From NCBI GenBank assembly GCA_944380885.1, contig CALWIZ010000011.1, positions 1 through 59,670 on the forward strand: a DNA stretch of 59,670 bases, in the 5' to 3' direction. A program made the position numbers and the translations under genes. Positions 1 to 7,697 of the stretch are shown here, in pieces; positions within the stretch are counted from its first letter, which is position 1, and each line of letters begins with the position of its first letter. The notes under the pieces were generated by a model. It saw only the letters and a program-made list of their open reading frames with translations, made no database searches and had not been told where the DNA came from. This DNA comes from an uncultured Clostridia bacterium. GTDB taxonomy: Bacteria > Bacillota > Clostridia > Oscillospirales > Acutalibacteraceae.

Positions 1-77
1 ACCGCCGTGTACCGAACGGTACGCACGGTGGTGTGAGAGGTCGGCTACTCAATTAATGGGTAGCCTCCTACTCGATT
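1..77 (+). mobile_element. 3' end of a group II intron (domains V and VI), truncated by window edge
   Basis: Bases 1-32 fold into a classic domain V hairpin: a nine-pair lower helix (1-9 with 24-32), a two-base bulge CG at 22-23, a four-pair upper helix (10-13 with 18-21) and a GAAC tetraloop. About 17 bases later GGCTAC/GTAGCC form a domain VI-like stem, and the sequence ends in the CTACTCGAT typical of intron 3' ends, so the 3' splice junction is near 77. The intron is in plus orientation. Its reverse transcriptase and domains I-IV would lie left of the window. Exact 3' boundary is inferred. Confidence 0.8.
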
Positions 78-542
78 ACTGTGTTTTTATGGGGTGGGTA
101 AATTTTTAGAAAAGCTACTTTGCGTGATAATCTGACCTCGGCAATCAAGCGTTGTCTCCATTTTACAACAACCAACTGTACTTGCAGATGTTCAAATGCA
201 TGATACTGGTGGAGTTTTATCATGCTGCTGCATGATAAATTTCGTCCTGTCGTGTAGCAGAGTGGAATTTCTGCCAAAATATTTTTGCTTTTTTCACTGT
301 CTACTTGACCGGAACACCTCATATTGAACTGTAGCGAGACTTTATTACTTGTTAAGCACACCTTCTGACCTGAGAAATAACTGGGAGAAGCTTAATCGTG
401 CAAAGCACGCAAAAAGACAAAACCGTTAAAACGTCTGATACCATAGGCAACACCTCCGCAACTTTAAGTACAATCAACCCTCAATCAGTCCGTAGACCCA
501 TGTACTTTTGCTCGGGATTTCTCAGAGAAGGTGGCAGGGCTC
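78..542. other. Gene-poor stretch downstream of the intron
   Basis: This is the 3' exon side of the intron. It contains only weak open frames: a 97-codon one on the minus strand at 68-361 and a plus-strand one at 398-634 that runs into the neighbouring gene. Neither has a convincing ribosome site or a recognisable family. A short hairpin, GTGCAAAGCAC, lies near 399-409. No promoter or terminator could be supported. Confidence 0.4.
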
Positions 543-1202
543 TTATATTATATATGATTTTTTTATTTTTTTCAACATGGTTTTCAAATAGCTTACCGTA
601 TAAAATTGAGAAGAAACATACTGAGGAAGCATAGGTAAATATCGAATTAATTCTTCATCTGTATAATCGTTGTGCAAAACCATAATCGTAAGAGTATTTA
701 CTTTCCCATTTTTTCCATGTAAAGTGTTTGATCGGCGAATGAGATCATTATCTCTTAATGACTCTATCGAAGTGCGCAATTCATATGTAATACTATCTTG
801 TGGTGGAAGTGAAGGCAATATTATAAGACCGTCACAATTTGCCGGAAAGTTCTTTGCTGTCTTTACACCTGTAGCTACTAAATAACAATTCTCAAAAGTT
901 GCATTTTTGAAATTAGTTTTATCTAAGACAGAAGCAACAAATATACAGTTTTTAAAGTGCACTCCACTAAAAATACTACCACGCAAATTTGTTCCAACAA
1001 AATCAGAATCCTGAAATACACTTGATGAAAAATTGCAATATTTCATATGCGCTGCTCTGAATGATATCCCTGTGAACTTTGCCCCAACAAAGGAAGAATG
1101 ATATGATCTTGTTTTTTCAAAGTCCTTATACACAAAGTTGCTTTCATTTCTGGCCACGTCATTATAGCTAAAAATAGCTCTATTTTTTCCTTTAAGCGAC
1201 AC
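543..1202 (-). CDS. Pentapeptide-repeat protein
   Basis: A 219-residue protein whose residues about 35-110 carry successive A/N-x-F/L five-residue repeats (for example CNFSS, SDFVG, TNLRG, SIFSG, TNFKN, ATFEN), the signature of a right-handed quadrilateral beta-helix. The C-terminal 100 residues are not recognised. Pentapeptide-repeat proteins include DNA-gyrase-protecting DNA mimics, but that role cannot be inferred from sequence alone. The chosen start is GTG at 1202, with AGAAGG upstream. In the same frame a nine-codon ORF with a stronger ribosome site lies upstream, cut off by two stops, so this gene may have lost its original N-terminus. It follows the HAD gene on the same strand after 100 bp. 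Confidence 0.75.
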   Translation of the reverse strand: MSLKGKNRAIFSYNDVARNESNFVYKDFEKTRSYHSSFVGAKFTGISFRAAHMKYCNFSSSVFQDSDFVGTNLRGSIFSGVHFKNCIFVASVLDKTNFKNATFENCYLVATGVKTAKNFPANCDGLIILPSLPPQDSITYELRTSIESLRDNDLIRRSNTLHGKNGKVNTLTIMVLHNDYTDEELIRYLPMLPQYVSSQFYTVSYLKTMLKKIKKSYII

Positions 1203-1223
1203 TTCAACACCTTCTTACATACG

Positions 1224-1253
1224 TTACTCAATATCGGCGTTATTAGTTGCCAT
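1224..1253 (-). other. Nine-codon in-frame upstream ORF (leader or broken N-terminus)
   Basis: Reading leftward from ATG at 1253, this encodes MATNNADIE and then TAA. It is preceded by a good ribosome site (AAAGGA, seven bases before ATG). Three codons further is a second TAA, and five codons later the same frame opens at the GTG of the pentapeptide-repeat gene. It is either a leader peptide with reinitiation or the original start of that gene interrupted by nonsense changes. Confidence 0.4.
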
Positions 1254-1302
1254 ATATAAATCCTTTCTCTCATTTTAATGTCACTTGAAAACGCTAAAAA
1301 CG

Positions 1303-2325
1303 CTATTCAATATTTCCGGGAATAACTGATTCCAATGCTTCTGTCAAACTGTTTAATTCACGCTTTTCTTTCGCGGACATTTTTCCAGGGTATGCTTTTG
1401 AAATATCCTCAATGCTCTTTTTCATCTTAAAAGCTTCTGCGGGCTGCTTCAGAATTTTGCATTCTGTTTTTATTGATTCTTTTGCTGAAATCTCATCAAT
1501 TATCTGTTTCATAAACTTGGATATTTCGCTGTTTGAAGAATAATCCGCCGGCGCATAGAAGCTTAAACGACCGTCATTAAACAGTTGATATACTTTGGAT
1601 CTATTATCCTTTACGGGATCAAAAACACCGATAGAATATCCACCCTTGCTTTTTACCAATCGCATACAAGGAATATCCGTTGCACTGTCACCGATATAAA
1701 CTATGTTTTCGTAAGGAATTCTCAGCTTTTCTTCCGGCATACTATCGTTGACTCTCTCGTCATATTCCTCAAGAAAACCTTTAGCAATGCAAAAAATAAA
1801 TTGCGTTTTATTTGTGTAGTTTATTGCCTGAGCCGGCCATTTTGCAACTCCGTCCGCCGAATAAAGATATGTAGAGGCGTATATTCGCTTGAAATTTGCG
1901 GCGATTTCACTTCCTTCTATTATTTCTTTGAGTCCTGAGGAAATAATATAGTGTTCAAGTTCAATGCCCTTCTTTTCGGCATAATCATTCATTCTCTTGA
2001 ACCAGGTTTTTACACCTCTATAAAGCTTAATATCAGCACCTGTTTCCCTGAAATACTCTCGTTTAAGTGATTTGCTCTTAAATTCGGAATATCTTATCAA
2101 TTCATGCATCCAGGCTAAATTATTATCCATCAAATTATCTTTTGCAAGCTTGTTGGATGAACCCCAAAATTCGTCCTTGTCAATTCCGAAGGACGGAATA
2201 AGGGTGAATGTTTGCATATCATCTGGTGAAAGCGTTTTATCAAAATCGTAGCAGATTGCCATTCTGGGCTTTTGAGCTCTTATATCAGCATTAATTTTAC
2301 TGTATAATTCTTCTCTTTTATTCAT
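1303..2325 (-). CDS. HAD-superfamily hydrolase
   Basis: A 340-residue cytoplasmic protein. Motif I is near residue 28 (YDFDKTLS, with the Asp nucleophile and the second catalytic Asp at +2). A motif II-like ISSG is near 130, and motif III/IV is near 215 (GDSATD). HAD enzymes of this size are usually phosphatases; the substrate is unknown. The start ATG is preceded by GGAGGG at 8 bases. The C-terminal 80 residues are charged and probably helical. It lies between the Fic operon and the pentapeptide gene on the same strand, with about 100 bp on each side, so co-transcription is possible but unproven. Similar HAD genes are common passengers on mobile islands. Confidence 0.8.
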   Translation of the reverse strand: MNKREELYSKINADIRAQKPRMAICYDFDKTLSPDDMQTFTLIPSFGIDKDEFWGSSNKLAKDNLMDNNLAWMHELIRYSEFKSKSLKREYFRETGADIKLYRGVKTWFKRMNDYAEKKGIELEHYIISSGLKEIIEGSEIAANFKRIYASTYLYSADGVAKWPAQAINYTNKTQFIFCIAKGFLEEYDERVNDSMPEEKLRIPYENIVYIGDSATDIPCMRLVKSKGGYSIGVFDPVKDNRSKVYQLFNDGRLSFYAPADYSSNSEISKFMKQIIDEISAKESIKTECKILKQPAEAFKMKKSIEDISKAYPGKMSAKEKRELNSLTEALESVIPGNIE

Positions 2326-2432
2326 CGTGTTGATCCCTCCGTTTTTAAATTGTAATTCATCATTGTGCTAACATCCTCTAAGCCTTATATATACCATATG
2401 ACTCAATACTGTCGGTTGGCTTGTTTAAAATA

Positions 2433-3515
2433 TCAAACCAACACTTCCCACTTGCCGTATCTCTTGCCGCTTTCACGGCAGATATAGTTTTTGTCCTGCA
2501 GCGATTTCATAATTCGCTTGATCGTAGCAATGGATTTTCCGGTTTGTTCTGCAATCTCTTGCTGTTTTATCGCCGGGTTCTTTGCGACCAATTCTAAAAC
2601 CGCCAATTCTTCTAAAGCACAGTCCAAAGTATCAAATTGACACTTTGAAACTTTGGAATTGATACTTTGGGAAGTGCTTTTGTCCGCAAAGTCAATGTGC
2701 ATATAGCGGTTTTTGAGCTCGTGGTTTGTGCCGAGCAGGAGATTTGAGAAAAACAATTCCAAAAATTTTGTGGTGGAATGAACGCCTTTTTGCAAATTAT
2801 TATAGTTTGCCCGGACCAGTGCATTGCGGAAATACCATGAGTTTTCGCGGAACGCATCGTTGTTGACGCGGAAGCCAAAGGTTTTCATATATTTGATCAT
2901 AAATACGGCGGTGGCACGGGTATTTCCCTCGCCGAAGGGGTGAATCTGCCAAATATCCGATGCAAACTTTGCAAGGTGCTTTACCGCTGCTTCAAACGAC
3001 AGTCCCTCATAAGAAAACTGCTTTTCGGTGGCAAAATCATAGTCCAAAGTTTCTTTAATGCTGTTCCAATCTGCATAAATTACGGTATCGCCGTTCAGTA
3101 CCCACTCTTTCTTGGTGATGTTATATTGCCTGATTTGACCGGCATGGTCAAACACACCCTCAAACAATCTGCGGTGAATGGTAATCCACTCGGCAGGTGA
3201 AAACTGAAACGCTTTTTCTCCCAGCAGCTTTGTGATTCTTGCCGAAACGATATCTGCCTCTTTGGTTTCCTTTTCCGTCTCGGTTCTGGTGGTGCGCTGC
3301 TCATAATAACTGTGAATCCGCTTCTGCGCTTCATCAATGGTGATTTTGCCCTCAATGTGCTCCTTTGCGGTGTCCAGCAAATATTCGGACGTGTTAAGTC
3401 CGTCAACTGCCTGCAAGCCGATGGCTGTCTGCCACGCCTCGCTTTTTTCGGCTCTGTCGGGTTCGCCCTGCTTTATATATTCTTCAAGTTCAAATTGCCA
3501 ATTTTTATCCGGCAT
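2433..3515 (-). CDS. Fic-domain protein with VbhA-like N-terminus and C-terminal winged helix
   Basis: Fic enzymes usually transfer AMP to hydroxyl side chains of target proteins. The active-site motif near residues 191-199 is HPFGEGNTR, a one-residue variant of HPFx(D/E)GNGR. Residues about 25-75 resemble the VbhA antitoxin (a GL...TSEYL...G.IT.DEA pattern), so the antitoxin appears fused in cis. The expected inhibitory (S/T)xxxE(G/N) is degenerate there (LQAVDG, Asp for Glu). The last 60 residues form a winged-helix HTH (KQQEIAEQTGKS...IKRIMKSL), as in Fic proteins that bind DNA. The ribosome site is GAGGTG. It starts nine bases after the stop of the second Fic gene, so they are co-transcribed. 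Confidence 0.88.
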   Translation of the reverse strand: MPDKNWQFELEEYIKQGEPDRAEKSEAWQTAIGLQAVDGLNTSEYLLDTAKEHIEGKITIDEAQKRIHSYYEQRTTRTETEKETKEADIVSARITKLLGEKAFQFSPAEWITIHRRLFEGVFDHAGQIRQYNITKKEWVLNGDTVIYADWNSIKETLDYDFATEKQFSYEGLSFEAAVKHLAKFASDIWQIHPFGEGNTRATAVFMIKYMKTFGFRVNNDAFRENSWYFRNALVRANYNNLQKGVHSTTKFLELFFSNLLLGTNHELKNRYMHIDFADKSTSQSINSKVSKCQFDTLDCALEELAVLELVAKNPAIKQQEIAEQTGKSIATIKRIMKSLQDKNYICRESGKRYGKWEVLV

Positions 3516-3524
3516 ATTTGCACC

Positions 3525-4139
3525 TCATTCCTTACTTAAATCTTCCATCTTGAAGGTCGTGTATCCTTCGTAATAATAGCTGTGGTCGATGCCATTCATA
3601 TAGACCTCTCGGCTATCTACATCATCGGTGAGTGCGTTTTTTAGAAGGTGTTTGATTTCAATATCTTTTATCGGGCTGCGCTCCATGGCAAGAAGATAAT
3701 CTTCCTTATCAACTCGGCTCCAATCAACGACCTTGTGAAGTTCTGTTTTGAAAATGAGGTCGAGCCAAATACGGGTGCTGCGCCCGTTTCCTTCTCGGAA
3801 AGGATGGGCGATATTCATTTCCACATACTTCTCGACGATTTCATCAAAAGAGGACTGCGGCATTTTATCAATGTTGGAAAGTGCCGCTTCAAGGTACATC
3901 AGCGGCGCAAAACGGAAGTTGCCTTTTGAAATGTTTACGGTTCTGAGTTCTCCGGCAAAATCGTAAATTTCATCAAAAAGATACTTGTGAATTGCTTTCA
4001 GTGCGGAGAATTTTCCTGCTTCCAATTTATCAAGCAACCCGCTATCAAAAAGTTCAAGCGCCTTTTTCTTGCTGATGTGTTCTTCCTCGCGGGCAAGGTC
4101 GGCAGCGTTTGTCAGCCCCAATTTATTTTCAAGTGCCAT
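3525..4139 (-). CDS. fic: Class III Fic AMP-transferase with C-terminal inhibitory helix
   Basis: A 204-residue single-domain Fic protein with a perfect active-site motif near 110-118 (HPFREGNGR followed by STR). Near the C-terminus (about 185-190) is SYYYEG, an exact match to the inhibitory (S/T)xxxE(G/N) motif. Placement at the C-terminus defines class III Fic proteins such as the Neisseria meningitidis enzyme, where the Glu blocks productive ATP binding until autoinhibition is relieved. Ribosome site GGAGG is six bases before ATG. It lies 14 bp after the HEPN-like gene and 9 bp before the second Fic gene, so one operon carries two Fic enzymes with different inhibition modes. The target is unknown. 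Confidence 0.92.
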   Translation of the reverse strand: MALENKLGLTNAADLAREEEHISKKKALELFDSGLLDKLEAGKFSALKAIHKYLFDEIYDFAGELRTVNISKGNFRFAPLMYLEAALSNIDKMPQSSFDEIVEKYVEMNIAHPFREGNGRSTRIWLDLIFKTELHKVVDWSRVDKEDYLLAMERSPIKDIEIKHLLKNALTDDVDSREVYMNGIDHSYYYEGYTTFKMEDLSKE

Positions 4140-4153
4140 AGCACACCTCCCGA

Positions 4154-4639
4154 TTAATTTACAAGATATTTAAGCACAAAAAACAATCCGACAAGCGCTG
4201 CAACAATCAATAACACAATCCATCCAGTGGCTTTCCGCACCTTCTTTTTTGAGGAAACCGGCTGTACAGAATATGTATGTTGCGGCTGTGGAGATTGATA
4301 GGGCTGTTTTGGTTTTGCGACAGGCTGAGGTCTTGTTGCCTTTCGGTACATAGCAAGCGGGTCGCTTTGATTCATAATTCTATCGTAAAAGTCGTCAATC
4401 CACTGCGCATCGCCGTATTCGCACATATTCTCCTCTGTGCAATTTGGCTCATGGGCAATTTGATTTCGAATCCACCGATAGTGCTTAAGGCGTTTAAAAT
4501 CTTCGTCCCAGCCTTGAACCAAATAAGAACCTTTTGGCGTACTTTCCATCTCAGCTATATAAGCAGAAACACCGTGTTGAGTACGCAGCATATCGCCGCA
4601 TAGTTTTTCAAGATGTTTATATGAATCTATAAAGCCCAT
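4154..4639 (-). CDS. HEPN-like protein with C-terminal membrane anchor
   Basis: A 161-residue protein. Residues 1-90 are helical and include RNQIAH at about 57-62. This matches the R-polar-x3-H signature of HEPN RNase or HEPN-derived domains. A Pro/Gln-rich linker (about 100-130) and a Lys-rich stretch lead to one transmembrane segment at 140-160 ([18 protein letters not shown]), placing the N-domain in the cytoplasm. Ribosome site GGGAG is seven bases before ATG. The gene is tightly packed between the AlpA-like HTH gene and the Fic pair. The HEPN label rests on one motif and helical character, so a non-catalytic HEPN-type scaffold is equally possible. Confidence 0.6.
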   Translation of the reverse strand: MGFIDSYKHLEKLCGDMLRTQHGVSAYIAEMESTPKGSYLVQGWDEDFKRLKHYRWIRNQIAHEPNCTEENMCEYGDAQWIDDFYDRIMNQSDPLAMYRKATRPQPVAKPKQPYQSPQPQHTYSVQPVSSKKKVRKATGWIVLLIVAALVGLFFVLKYLVN

Positions 4640-4659
4640 AGCTTGTCTCCCAATCCGTA

Positions 4660-4848
4660 TTACTTATCCGCCGCAATGCCGGATTTCATCCAGGCGTCAA
4701 CTTCGCTTATTTTGAATTTCCACAGTCTGCCGATTTTAGCGGCGGGCATTTCTCTGCGTTCAATCCAGTCAAGAACGGTGTCACGGCTGACGCCCAAATA
4801 CTCCATAATCTCTTTCATCGAATACCAGCGCTCAAGGTTGTTATCCAT
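4660..4848 (-). CDS. AlpA/excisionase-type HTH DNA-binding protein
   Basis: A 62-residue protein with the MerR-like winged helix of the excisionase family: SMKEIMEYLGVSRDTVLDWI, then EMPAAKIGRLWKF and SEVDAWM. Start chosen at ATG 4848, because AGGAGG sits eight bases upstream. A longer GTG start at 4869 would overlap that ribosome site. It is the first gene of the HEPN/Fic operon and has a near-consensus promoter. Proteins of this type regulate excision or mobile-element promoters. Here it probably autoregulates the operon. A decayed homologue lies at 5457-5618. Confidence 0.85.
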   Translation of the reverse strand: MDNNLERWYSMKEIMEYLGVSRDTVLDWIERREMPAAKIGRLWKFKISEVDAWMKSGIAADK

Positions 4849-4892
4849 AGCGGAATCCTCCGTTTTCACGAAAATACAATACTACAATATAT

Positions 4893-4921
4893 ATTATACC
4901 ACATTTTTTGAGATTTCACAA
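4893..4921 (-). promoter_or_regulatory. Sigma-A-type promoter of the HTH/HEPN/Fic operon
   Basis: On the minus strand, TTGTGA (4916-4921) and TATAAT (4893-4898) are separated by exactly 17 bases, about 45 bases upstream of the HTH start codon. The -10 hexamer is perfect and the -35 matches at four of six positions. Confidence 0.75.
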
Positions 4922-5141
4922 GGCTTAACAGGGGTTTATTCGGGGTTTTCAAGAAAAAGTCATGAATTACACGGCATATCAAACAAACGACGGACCTAAG
5001 CGTGGGTGTGTGATTCTGTTATAGTCTTTGTTGTAGACGGTAAGGTAACGGTGCTTTGCTCCATTTTTACTTGGCAGCAACGGAAAAAGCGGAAAGTTAT
5101 CGAATAATATTCGAAGTTTGACGGAAAAGCGTCGAATTATC

Positions 5142-5170
5142 TTGTAAAAAAGGTTTTATTATGGTATAAT
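5142..5170 (+). promoter_or_regulatory. Sigma-A-type promoter of the Xre-type regulator
   Basis: TTGTAA (5142-5147), a 17-base spacer and a perfect TATAAT (5165-5170) lie 45 bases before the start codon. Just upstream, near 5099-5136, are three TCGAA-containing half-sites (TCGAATAATATTCGA and GTCGAATTAT), which could be operator elements for the regulator. The rest of 4922-5141 shows no gene. Confidence 0.75.
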
Positions 5171-5214
5171 ACAAATTGTTAAACTGTAGTTATCTTTCAA
5201 AGGTGAGGTTTCAA

Positions 5215-5427
5215 ATGATGAAAGCAAGTTATAAAAAGCTGTGGAAACTCCTTGTTGACAAAGAAATGAGTAAATCAGATCTGCATAAAGCCACAGGGCT
5301 TTCCTCCAGCACCATGACTAAACTCCGCCGCAGCGAGGATGTTTCTATGGAAGCGCTTCGAAAAATCTGCATTGTTCTCGACTGTAATATTGCTGATATC
5401 GTTGAGTTTGAAAAAGAAAACAATTGA
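5215..5427 (+). CDS. Xre/Cro-type transcriptional regulator
   Basis: A 70-residue single-domain Cro/C1 HTH protein: KLLVDKEMSKSDLHKATGLSSSTMTKLRRSE followed by LRKICIVLDCNIADIVEF, the full five-helix fold. The start is ATG at 5215 (or the adjacent ATG at 5218), placed by AGGTGAGG about five bases upstream. The longer in-frame ATG at 5176 lies inside the promoter-to-ribosome-site region. It is divergent from the Fic operon and precedes the type I restriction operon, so it may control one or both. Small Xre genes of this kind often sit at restriction or toxin loci as expression switches. Confidence 0.88.
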   Translation: MMKASYKKLWKLLVDKEMSKSDLHKATGLSSSTMTKLRRSEDVSMEALRKICIVLDCNIADIVEFEKENN

Positions 5428-5456
5428 CGAAGTAATAATTAGAATATTGAAAAGCG

Positions 5457-5618
5457 GTCTACACTTTAAAGAATTACATAGGAGCATCTGCTTGAATCGC
5501 GAAAAGAAATATGCCTGCGTACAAGGTGGGCAGGCTGTGGAAGTTCAAACTGTCAGAGGTAGATGATTGGATTCGCTCCGGCGGTGCAGCTGACGATAAA
5601 GCAGAGAACGCCGACTAA
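5457..5618 (+). pseudogene. Decayed AlpA/excisionase-type HTH gene
   Basis: The frame reads VYTLK-NYIGAS-A, then a TGA stop at 5493-5495, then IAKRNMPAYKVGRLWKFKLSEVDDWI to TAA at 5618. It parallels the intact gene at 4660-4848 (PAAKIGRLWKFKISEVDAW), but residues between the first helix and the wing are deleted. The stop sits where the family has Trp (TGG to TGA). An internal ATG at 5511 could still express a 35-residue wing fragment, but no ribosome site supports this. Confidence 0.75.
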
Positions 5619-5690
5619 GACCGTTTTATTGTGCAGCGAATTTGATATGATAATAGTGGCTCACTATAGAGCGAAAGGAAACGAAGAAAT

Positions 5691-7697
5691 ATGGACAATC
5701 AGGTGCATAATCAAATAGTTAGTTTTATATGGGGCATCGCAGACGATTGCCTGCGAGATGTGTATGTGCGCGGTAAATACCGTGATGTGATTCTGCCGAT
5801 GACGGTCATCCGTCGTTTGGATGCTCTTTTGGAGGACAGTAAAGAGGCTGTCCTGGATATGAAGAAAAAGTTGGATGCGGCAGGTATCGATAACCAGTGG
5901 CCTGCACTGTGCAACGTGGCTGGACAGGCTTTTTGCAATGCGTCGCCGTTCCGTCTACGCGACCTTACCAGCCGTGCGAAAAAGCAGACCTTAAAAACGG
6001 ATTTTGAAGCATATCTTGACGGCTTCTCTCCGAATGTGCAGGAGATTCTGGAGAAGTTCAAGTTCCGTAATCAGATCGATACCATGATCGAGGCAGACAT
6101 TCTCGGCGCAGTTATTGAAAAATTTATATCTTCGGATATTAACCTCAGTCCGAACCCGGTGTACAAAGATGAAGAAAAGACCATTCTCAAGCATCCCGGT
6201 CTGGACAACCACGGCATGGGTACGATTTTCGAGGAACTGATCCGTAAGTTCAACGAGGAGAACAACGAGGAAGCCGGCGAACACTGGACACCCCGTGATG
6301 TTGTTGAGCTGATGGCAGACCTTATCTTTATGCCGATTGCGGATCAGATCAAGGACGCTACTTACTCCTGCTATGACGGAGCCTGCGGAACGGGTGGCAT
6401 GCTCACCGTTGCACAGGATCGGCTTATGACACTGGCGGCACGGCGCGGCAAAAATGTTTCTATCCACCTTTTTGGGCAGGAGATCAACCCGGAAACCTAT
6501 GCCATCTGCAAAGCGGATATGTTACTCAAGGGTGACGGCGACCAGGCAGAACATATCAGTTACGGCTCAACGCTGTCCTTGGACGGCAACGCCACCCGGC
6601 AGTTTGACTTTATGCTCTCGAATCCGCCTTACGGAAAGAGCTGGAAGACCGATGCAGAAAAGATGGGTGGCAAGAAGGAAATCCTCGACAGCCGTTTCAA
6701 TGCTTATCTGGACGGCGGTGAGCAGCTTACAATGATCCCGCGCACGAGCGACGGTCAGCTTCTCTTCCTGCTGAACAATGTAGCGAAGATGAAGAAAGAT
6801 ACGCCCCTCGGCAGCCGTATTGCAGAGGTACATAACGGTTCGTCCATCTTCACGGGCGATGCGGGAAGCGGCGAGAGTAATGCCCGACGTTATATGATCG
6901 AGAACGATCTGGTGGAGGCCATTATCGCCGTGCCGGAGAATATGTTTTACAACACGGGCATCGGCACATTTATTTGGGTGCTTTCCAACAAGAAAGAAGA
7001 ACGCCGCAAGGGGAAAATTCAGCTCATCGACGCAGCGGCGATGAAGTTGGCACTGCGCAAGAACATGGGCAAGAAAAACTGCGAATTTACCGAAGAAATC
7101 CGCAAGGAGATCGTCCGCATTTTCCTCGCAATGGAGGAGAGCGAAGTCAGCATGATACTGAACAACGAGGACTTCGGCTATTGGAGCGTGACGGTGGAAC
7201 GGCCGCTGCGCCTGCGCGTGTACCCCGACAGACCGATTCCGACAAACACATTCAAAAAGTCGGATGAATACGACAGCGTGATCGCAGCTATTGAAAAAGC
7301 TGCGAAAACCGCACCGTTGGATGATTGGACCGCTTTTGCCAAGGCTACCAAGCTGAAAGCCGCCGCGTTGAAAAAGGTACGCCCCTTTATCACGGAGAAA
7401 GATCCGACTGCACAGCCCATCGAGGGCGAGCCGGATGTTGACCTGCGCGACACGGAGAACATACCGTTCAGCTATGAGGGCGGCATTGACGCCTTTATGA
7501 AAAATGAGGTGCTGACCTACGCACCGGACGCTTGGGTGGATGAGAAGAAAACACAGATTGGCTATGAAATCAGCTTTACGAAGTATTTCTATAAGCCCGT
7601 TGAGCTGCGCCCTATGGATGAAATTTTGAAAAGTCTAAACGACTTGGAGCAGGAATCGGACGGATTGTTGGCAGAGATATTGGAGGGAGTTGAATGA
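5691..7697 (+). CDS. hsdM: Type I restriction-modification N6-adenine methyltransferase subunit
   Basis: A 668-residue HsdM. The helical N-terminal domain precedes the SAM-binding motif I near 230-237 (GACGTGGM) and the catalytic NPPYG near 311-315, the gamma-type N6-adenine methylase order. With HsdS it methylates adenines in a bipartite recognition site, protecting host DNA. The C-terminal 120 residues are longer than in many HsdM proteins and probably contact HsdS or HsdR. GAAAGGAAA precedes the ATG. The stop overlaps the hsdS start (ATGA), so the two are translationally coupled. No frameshift is visible. Confidence 0.97.
   Translation: MDNQVHNQIVSFIWGIADDCLRDVYVRGKYRDVILPMTVIRRLDALLEDSKEAVLDMKKKLDAAGIDNQWPALCNVAGQAFCNASPFRLRDLTSRAKKQTLKTDFEAYLDGFSPNVQEILEKFKFRNQIDTMIEADILGAVIEKFISSDINLSPNPVYKDEEKTILKHPGLDNHGMGTIFEELIRKFNEENNEEAGEHWTPRDVVELMADLIFMPIADQIKDATYSCYDGACGTGGMLTVAQDRLMTLAARRGKNVSIHLFGQEINPETYAICKADMLLKGDGDQAEHISYGSTLSLDGNATRQFDFMLSNPPYGKSWKTDAEKMGGKKEILDSRFNAYLDGGEQLTMIPRTSDGQLLFLLNNVAKMKKDTPLGSRIAEVHNGSSIFTGDAGSGESNARRYMIENDLVEAIIAVPENMFYNTGIGTFIWVLSNKKEERRKGKIQLIDAAAMKLALRKNMGKKNCEFTEEIRKEIVRIFLAMEESEVSMILNNEDFGYWSVTVERPLRLRVYPDRPIPTNTFKKSDEYDSVIAAIEKAAKTAPLDDWTAFAKATKLKAAALKKVRPFITEKDPTAQPIEGEPDVDLRDTENIPFSYEGGIDAFMKNEVLTYAPDAWVDEKKTQIGYEISFTKYFYKPVELRPMDEILKSLNDLEQESDGLLAEILEGVE

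Noticed and set aside
68..361. 97-codon minus-strand frame after the intron
   Set aside because: No ribosome site, atypical composition and no recognisable motif; kept only as an unexplained open frame.
398..634. 78-codon plus-strand frame overlapping the pentapeptide gene
   Set aside because: It overlaps the 3' end of a supported gene and has no ribosome site.
1283..1300. Catabolite-response-like TGAAAACGCTAAAA
   Set aside because: It lies just after the HAD stop codon and upstream of no promoter, so a regulatory role is unlikely.
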